Shown here: piece after piece, positions 60,308-64,000 of the stretch
Layout of the letters: the number at the start of each line of letters is the position of its first letter
Numbering within the stretch: the stretch's first letter is position 1
Source of the DNA: Microcella daejeonensis
Lineage (GTDB): Bacteria; Actinomycetota; Actinomycetes; Actinomycetales; Microbacteriaceae
Assembly (NCBI RefSeq): GCF_026625045.1
Contig: NZ_CP113089.1
Coordinates: 124,001-188,000, forward strand
DNA: 64,000 nucleotides
Direction of reading: 5' to 3'
Program-made: the position numbers and the translations under genes
The notes under the pieces: generated by a model
The model's input: the letters and a program-made list of their open reading frames with translations, nothing else
What the model was told of the DNA's origin: nothing
Database searches by the model: none

Positions 60308-60423
60308 CCGGGAGGGACGCTCCGCTACTGGCCGCGTCGGGCCGGGTAGAACTGGCCCGTTCCGCGCCGCCGGCCAGGCGTCGACTCGCTCGGCTCCGAC
60401 CTGTGCCGGCACGGCGCGTGCGG

Positions 60424-60429
60424 CAGACT
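60424..60429 (+). promoter_or_regulatory. -10-like hexamer for leaderless GNAT gene
   Basis: CAGACT lies 6 nt before the ATG at 60436. Confidence 0.4.
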
Positions 60430-60435
60430 GAGCGC

Positions 60436-60900
60436 ATGAGCGAGAGCACGCCCGCGCAAGCCACGATCGTGCGCACGATCGAGCCCGGCGATCGCGCGGC
60501 CTGGCAGCGGCTCTTCCTCGCCTACGGCGAGTTCTACGAGACCGCGTTCATCCCCGCGGTGATCGACGGCGTGTGGGCGTGGCTCATGGATGCCCGGCAC
60601 CCGCAGCGCGCCCTGGTGGCGGTTCGCGGCACCGAGATCATCGGGTTCGCCCACTTCCGCGCGCAGCCCGACACCTTCACGGCCGCTGACGGCTGGTTCC
60701 TCGACGACCTCTACACCGACCCCGCCCATCGCGGCGCGGGGGCGGCGACGGCGCTCGTCGAGGCGATCGCCGCGGAGGCCGGGTCGGCCGGCGGCGGCAC
60801 CCTGCGGTGGATCACCGCCGACGACAACGAGCGCGCGCAGCGCGTCTACGACCGCATCGCGACCCGTACCCGCTGGGTCACCTACGAGAGGGAGTGCTGA
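60436..60900 (+). CDS. GNAT family N-acetyltransferase
   Basis: A 154-aa acetyltransferase of the GNAT fold. The acetyl-CoA motif A is DDLYTDPAHRGAGAATALVEA (about 92-112, with R-G-A-G-A), and motif B follows with ITADDNERAQRVYDRI. Residues 1-45 supply the first strands. The acceptor is unknown. It appears leaderless; longer in-frame starts upstream run into the hairpin and are not used. It is followed by a small unknown gene 3 nt later. Confidence 0.88.
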   Translation: MSESTPAQATIVRTIEPGDRAAWQRLFLAYGEFYETAFIPAVIDGVWAWLMDARHPQRALVAVRGTEIIGFAHFRAQPDTFTAADGWFLDDLYTDPAHRGAGAATALVEAIAAEAGSAGGGTLRWITADDNERAQRVYDRIATRTRWVTYEREC

Positions 60901-60903
60901 ACC

Positions 60904-61155
60904 ATGCAGATCGGAACCCGCTGGGGCGTCGGCGCCGAGCCGCCCGCCCGTCTCGACGCCGCCGTGCACGCCGCCATCCGCCACGTGGAGGGCGAGCTGC
61001 TCGGGCGCGATACGACGCAGTGGCGCTGGACGCTGAGCTGGCTGGAGGGTCGCCCGGTCGTCGAGCTCGACGACGGCACCGTGATCCGCACCGCTCACGA
61101 CGGCGCGGTCACGATCGCGAACCTCGACGACGAGGACGCCGCGGCGCACCACTGA
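60904..61155 (+). CDS. Small unknown protein
   Basis: An 83-aa acidic protein (begins MQIGTRWGVGAEPPARL) with a central WRWTLSWLEGRPVVELDDG segment that looks like a small beta sheet. I recognise no family. It starts 3 nt after the GNAT stop, so it is probably co-translated with it. Confidence 0.65.
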   Translation: MQIGTRWGVGAEPPARLDAAVHAAIRHVEGELLGRDTTQWRWTLSWLEGRPVVELDDGTVIRTAHDGAVTIANLDDEDAAAHH

Positions 61156-61183
61156 GCGCCGGGCGCGCCCCGTCGCGGCGCCG

Positions 61184-61405
61184 CTACTGGGTGAACCCGT
61201 AGCGGATGACGCCCCGCGCGCGCTCGGTCGCGCGCTGGGCGGCGAGCGCCCGCTGCTGGCCGGCGTGGGCGCCCGGCAACGATGCGACGACCGTCGCGCG
61301 CGACCAGCGCACGAGGGCGATGCCGAGCGCGAGGGCGAGGCGGCGGCCGAGCGGCCGGACGACGGACCGGCGGGTCGCCGGCAGGGTGATGGTCATGGTG
61401 GTCAT
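61184..61405 (-). CDS. Small basic protein coupled to the ArsR-type gene
   Basis: A 73-aa Arg/Ala-rich protein (begins MTTMTITLPATRRSVVRPLG) with one moderately hydrophobic segment (about 22-45). Its ATG overlaps the stop of the ArsR-type regulator (ATGA). There is no known family; an in-frame ATG at 61396 is an alternative start. Confidence 0.55.
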   Translation of the reverse strand: MTTMTITLPATRRSVVRPLGRRLALALGIALVRWSRATVVASLPGAHAGQQRALAAQRATERARGVIRYGFTQ

Positions 61406-62040
61406 GCGCGGGACTCCTCGGCGGAGGGGGGAACGGTGTCGGGGTCGGCGGCCGGCACCTCGTCCCCGTCGAGCACGGGGAACCCGAAGTACTGCAGCTG
61501 CACGGGGCGCGATCCGGGGATGCGCTGGCCGCGGTGAGCGGCGGCGAAATCGGTGATGAGACGGTTGACCGCCTCGTTCAACTCGCACAGCTGCGCGGCG
61601 GTGACGTGCACGCTTGCGGACTGAAGAGCGAGGGCGTCCGCCCACTCGTCGCTCAGCACGTCCAGACCGCGCTCGACGATGTCGCGCACGGCCGCCTCGC
61701 GATGGTGCAGCCACTCGCGCATGATCAGCCGGGACGCCTGTCGACCGGCCTCGGTCTCATCGGAGCCCGGGCGATCGAGCGTGATGGGGCCGGGCCGGCG
61801 CTCCCACCAGCGCTCGCGGCCGGTGCCGCGGTCGGCGACCTCGCGCACGTACTCGTGCTTCTCGAGCTGGCGCAGGTGGTAGCTCGTGGCCCCGCTGGAC
61901 TCCCCCAGCCGCGCGGCGAGGCCGCTCGCCGTGTGAGGGCCGTAGGTCGAGAGCGCCTCGATGATCTGCACGCGCAGCGGGTGCGCGAGCGCCTTGAGAC
62001 CGTCGAGGTCGGGCGTGTGCAGGTCGGGGTGCGGGGTCAT
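61402..62040 (-). CDS. ArsR-type helix-turn-helix regulator
   Basis: A 212-aa regulator. Residues 10-95 form a winged helix of the ArsR type (HPLRVQIIEALSTYGPHTAS, then SGATSYHLRQLEKHEYVRE as recognition helix). The C-terminal 115 residues are longer than in metal-sensing ArsR proteins and lack an obvious metal site. The ATG at 62040 is preferred to a longer frame from 62103, which would translate the operator region. Three related palindromes lie directly upstream, suggesting autoregulation and control of the divergent peptidase. Confidence 0.88.
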   Translation of the reverse strand: MTPHPDLHTPDLDGLKALAHPLRVQIIEALSTYGPHTASGLAARLGESSGATSYHLRQLEKHEYVREVADRGTGRERWWERRPGPITLDRPGSDETEAGRQASRLIMREWLHHREAAVRDIVERGLDVLSDEWADALALQSASVHVTAAQLCELNEAVNRLITDFAAAHRGQRIPGSRPVQLQYFGFPVLDGDEVPAADPDTVPPSAEESRA

Positions 62041-62042
62041 GG

Positions 62043-62102
62043 TGCAAAGATACCTCTGCAAAGACTTCTTTGCAACATGTTTTTTGCAAAGAAGTCTGTG
62101 CA
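62043..62102. promoter_or_regulatory. Triple palindromic operator between ArsR and M3 peptidase genes
   Basis: There are three 18-bp sites of form TGCAAAG-N4-CTTTGCA: 62043-62060 (TGCAAAGATACCTCTGCA), 62057-62074 (TGCAAAGACTTCTTTGCA, perfect arms) and 62085-62102 (TGCAAAGAAGTCTGTGCA). The first two share TGCA. The region is AT-rich for this genome. Confidence 0.7.
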
Positions 62103-62131
62103 CTCTCCGGTCCCGGGTCGGCAGCCCCGCC

Positions 62132-62137
62132 TAGGGT
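62132..62137 (+). promoter_or_regulatory. -10 hexamer for leaderless M3 peptidase gene
   Basis: TAGGGT lies 6 nt before the ATG at 62144. The intervening GGAGGG is too close to the ATG to act as a normal Shine-Dalgarno. Confidence 0.5.
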
Positions 62138-62143
62138 GGAGGG

Positions 62144-64000
62144 ATGAGCAACCCCTTCCTCTCCCCCAGCACCCTCCCGTACCAGCTGCCGCCCTTCGCC
62201 GACATCGCCGTCGAGCACTACGCGCCCGCCATCACGCGGGGCATGGCCGAGCAGCGCGCCGAGATCGACGCCATCACCGCGCAACCCGACGAGGCGACCT
62301 TCGAGAACACGATGGTGCCGCTCGAGCGCAGCGGTCAGACCCTCACCCGCGTGCTGCGGGTCTTCTTCAACCAGTCCTCGGCCGACTCGACCGACGAGGT
62401 CGCCGCCATCGAGGAGGAGTTCGCGCCGCAGCTGGCCGCCCACGAGGACGCGATCGAGCTGGATGGCGCGCTGTACGCGCGCATCCGCCACGTCCACGAG
62501 CGCCGCGACGCCCTCGACGACGAGCAGCGCTACCTGGTGGAGCGCCGCTTCACCCGCATGACGCTCGCCGGAGCCGGCCTGGACGCGGAGCAGAAGGCTC
62601 GCCTCACCGAGCTCAACCAGCGGCTGTCGGTGCTGCAGACCAAGTTCGAGAAGAACCTGCTCGCCGACACGAACGACCTCGCCGTCGTCATCGATTCGGT
62701 CGACGAGCTCGACGGCCTCAGCGAGGGCGAGATCTCGGCCGCCGCCCAGGCGGCATCCGACCGCGGGCTCGAGGGCAAGCACCTCATCACGCTCGTGCTG
62801 CCCACCGGGCACCCCGTGCTGGAGAGCCTGACGAACCGGGAGGTGCGCGAGCGCATCATGCGGGCATCCCGTCAGCGGGCGGCGCGCGGCAACCAGCACG
62901 ACAACAGCGCCGTGCTGCTCGAGATCGTGCGGCTGCGGGCGCGCCGGGCCGAGCTGCTCGGCTTCGCGAGCCACGCCGACTTCATCACCGCCGACCAGAC
63001 CGCGAAGACGCCGCAGCGCGTCGCCGCGATGCTCGAGCCGCTCGCGCAGGCCGCCGCCCGCAACGCTCGCGCCGAGAAGCCGAAGCTCGAGCAGCTGGCC
63101 GGCCACCCCATCGAGGCGCACGATTGGGCCTTCTACAGCGAGAAGGTGCGCAAGGCCGAGTTCGACGTCGACACGAGCGAGCTCAAGCCCTACTTCGAGG
63201 CCGAGCGGGTGCTGCAGCAGGGCGTCTTCGCCGCCGCGACGAAGGTGTACGGCATCACGTTCAGCGAGCGCCACGACCTGCAGGGCTACACCGAGGGCGT
63301 GCGCGTGTTCGAGGTGCGCAACGAGGACGGCTCCGAGCTCGGCCTCTACCTGCTCGACCTGTACACGCGCGACACCAAGCGCGGCGGCGCGTGGATGAAC
63401 GAGCTCATCGGCCAGAACGAGCTGCTCGACCACCCGACGATCGTCGTCAACAACCTCAACGTCTCGAAGCCCGCCGCGGGCGAGCCGACCCTGCTGACCT
63501 TCGACGAGGTCAACACCTTCTTCCACGAGTTCGGCCACGCCCTGCACGGCCTCTTCGCGCACGTCGTCTACCCGAGCTTCACGGGCACGAACGTGTACCG
63601 CGACTTCGTCGAGTTCCCCAGCCAGGTCAACGAGATGTGGATGCTCTGGCCCGAGATCGTGAACGACTACGCCGTGCACCACCAGACCGGGGAGCCCATT
63701 GACGCGGGCATCATCGACCGCATCCGGGCCTCCCAGACCTGGGGCGAGGGCTTCGCGACGAGCGAGTACCTCGCCGCGGCGCTGCTCGACCAGGCCTGGC
63801 ACCGGCTCTCGTCGGCCGAGGCGGACGCGGTGACCGACGTCGCCGCCTTCGAGCGCGAGGCCCTCGCGGCCGTCGGGCTCGACGACCCGGCGGTGCCGAC
63901 CCGGTACTCCAGCTGCTACTTCGCCCACACGTTCTCGGGCGGCTACTCGGCCGGCTACTACTCGTACATCTGGAGCGAGGTGCTCGACGCCGACACCGTG
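62144..64000 (+). CDS. M3 family oligopeptidase (3' end beyond window)
   Basis: A zinc metallopeptidase of the thimet-oligopeptidase/Dcp (M3A) family; 619 codons are inside the window, open at the right edge. The zinc motif HEFGH is at 461-465 (FFHEFGHALHGLF), and the third-ligand Glu is likely in the VEFPSQVNEMW segment near 489-499. The N-terminal helical domain begins MSNPFLSPSTLPYQLPPF. About 60 more residues are expected. It degrades short peptides in the cytoplasm (no signal peptide). Divergent from the ArsR-type regulator, with its operator between. Confidence 0.93.
   Translation, partial: MSNPFLSPSTLPYQLPPFADIAVEHYAPAITRGMAEQRAEIDAITAQPDEATFENTMVPLERSGQTLTRVLRVFFNQSSADSTDEVAAIEEEFAPQLAAHEDAIELDGALYARIRHVHERRDALDDEQRYLVERRFTRMTLAGAGLDAEQKARLTELNQRLSVLQTKFEKNLLADTNDLAVVIDSVDELDGLSEGEISAAAQAASDRGLEGKHLITLVLPTGHPVLESLTNREVRERIMRASRQRAARGNQHDNSAVLLEIVRLRARRAELLGFASHADFITADQTAKTPQRVAAMLEPLAQAAARNARAEKPKLEQLAGHPIEAHDWAFYSEKVRKAEFDVDTSELKPYFEAERVLQQGVFAAATKVYGITFSERHDLQGYTEGVRVFEVRNEDGSELGLYLLDLYTRDTKRGGAWMNELIGQNELLDHPTIVVNNLNVSKPAAGEPTLLTFDEVNTFFHEFGHALHGLFAHVVYPSFTGTNVYRDFVEFPSQVNEMWMLWPEIVNDYAVHHQTGEPIDAGIIDRIRASQTWGEGFATSEYLAAALLDQAWHRLSSAEADAVTDVAAFEREALAAVGLDDPAVPTRYSSCYFAHTFSGGYSAGYYSYIWSEVLDADTV

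Larger units (their letters stand above)
60011..60435. other. Gene-free 425-nt gap with tandem repeats and long hairpin
   Basis: Between valS and the GNAT gene. It contains 13-bp tandem repeats (60134-60172) and a hairpin (60249-60307) in the same order and similar spacing as the 26458-26857 gap. No credible coding frame. Confidence 0.7.

Noticed and set aside
62041..62103. N-terminal extension of the ArsR-type protein to 62103
   Set aside because: It would translate through the operator palindromes and adds a Lys/Cys-rich stretch not typical of the family.

Overview
The window is a 64-kb piece of a GC-rich (roughly 70-75%) actinobacterial chromosome. Marker genes fit the Microbacteriaceae: an Ada-AlkA fusion, an archaeal-type ValS, a eukaryote-like IleS under an actinobacterial T-box, F420/LLM oxidoreductases, cydABDC, and an obgE-proB-proA / nadD-rsfS block. 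Genus and species cannot be told from this sequence. Gene density is high and there are many 1-4 nt start/stop overlaps. I see no prophage, transposase, integrase, CRISPR array or plasmid gene, so this reads as ordinary core chromosome with a few unusual intergenic elements.

Layout. 0-8 kb: PrsW-type membrane protease, Ada-AlkA DNA-repair fusion, SDR oxidoreductase with a small Rho-N-like protein, aspartate ammonia-lyase divergent from a nucleoside deaminase, an F420-type LLM enzyme and an acidic small protein. 7.8-13.6 kb: cydA-cydB-cydD-cydC (minus strand). 13.7-20.3 kb: DedA protein, an OpuC-type osmoprotectant ABC importer, a TetR regulator, an App1-type phosphatase and a small membrane protein. 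20.3-25.6 kb: an unknown gene behind a LexA-like box, a leaderless two-component system, two paralogous Ala/Pro-rich exported proteins and a maltokinase-like phosphotransferase. 25.6-33.4 kb: UbiA-family enzyme, DHA2-type MFS exporter, KhtT/KhtU-type K+/H+ antiporter, LLM monooxygenase, PdxH and a group II PLP decarboxylase. 33.5-42.1 kb: tRNA-Ala(GGC), zinc-ribbon protein, ABM-like membrane protein, rsfS, a 447-aa disordered membrane protein, nadD, proA, proB, obgE, rpmA, rplU and a DUF4031 gene. 42.2-54.7 kb: a membrane-anchored propeller-like protein, a TIGR03943/UPF0718 permease pair, an RNase E/G, ndk, DUF4233, folC and ileS with its T-box. 54.7-64 kb: MHS-type MFS transporter, secreted trypsin-like protease, valS, a GNAT acetyltransferase, small unknown genes, an ArsR-type regulator divergent from an M3 oligopeptidase that runs off the window.

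How genes work together. cydABDC makes cytochrome bd and its CydDC assembly exporter. The four opuC genes form one osmoprotectant importer. proB-proA (with obgE) makes the first proline intermediates. rplU-rpmA encode L21 and L27 behind a strong promoter. ileS-folC-DUF4233 are translationally coupled and sit under the tRNA-Ile-sensing T-box. The TIGR03943/UPF0718 pair is coupled to the propeller-like protein and lies just after rne.

The most interesting signals are intergenic. (i) An identical 14-bp palindrome TGAGAGTCCTCTCA lies upstream of the two-component operon and upstream of one Ala/Pro-rich gene, with a degenerate copy upstream of the second, suggesting an autoregulated envelope-sensing module. 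(ii) Two gene-free gaps share one architecture: short GC-rich tandem repeats followed about 70-75 nt later by a long hairpin with TCCTTCCA arms and a GACTCA loop, a candidate undescribed repeat family. (iii) A 91-nt nested palindrome lies between rne and ndk. (iv) At least twelve genes have a TANNNT-like hexamer 6-7 nt before the start codon and no Shine-Dalgarno, so leaderless transcription looks common. (v) Three related 18-bp palindromes separate the ArsR gene from the M3 peptidase.
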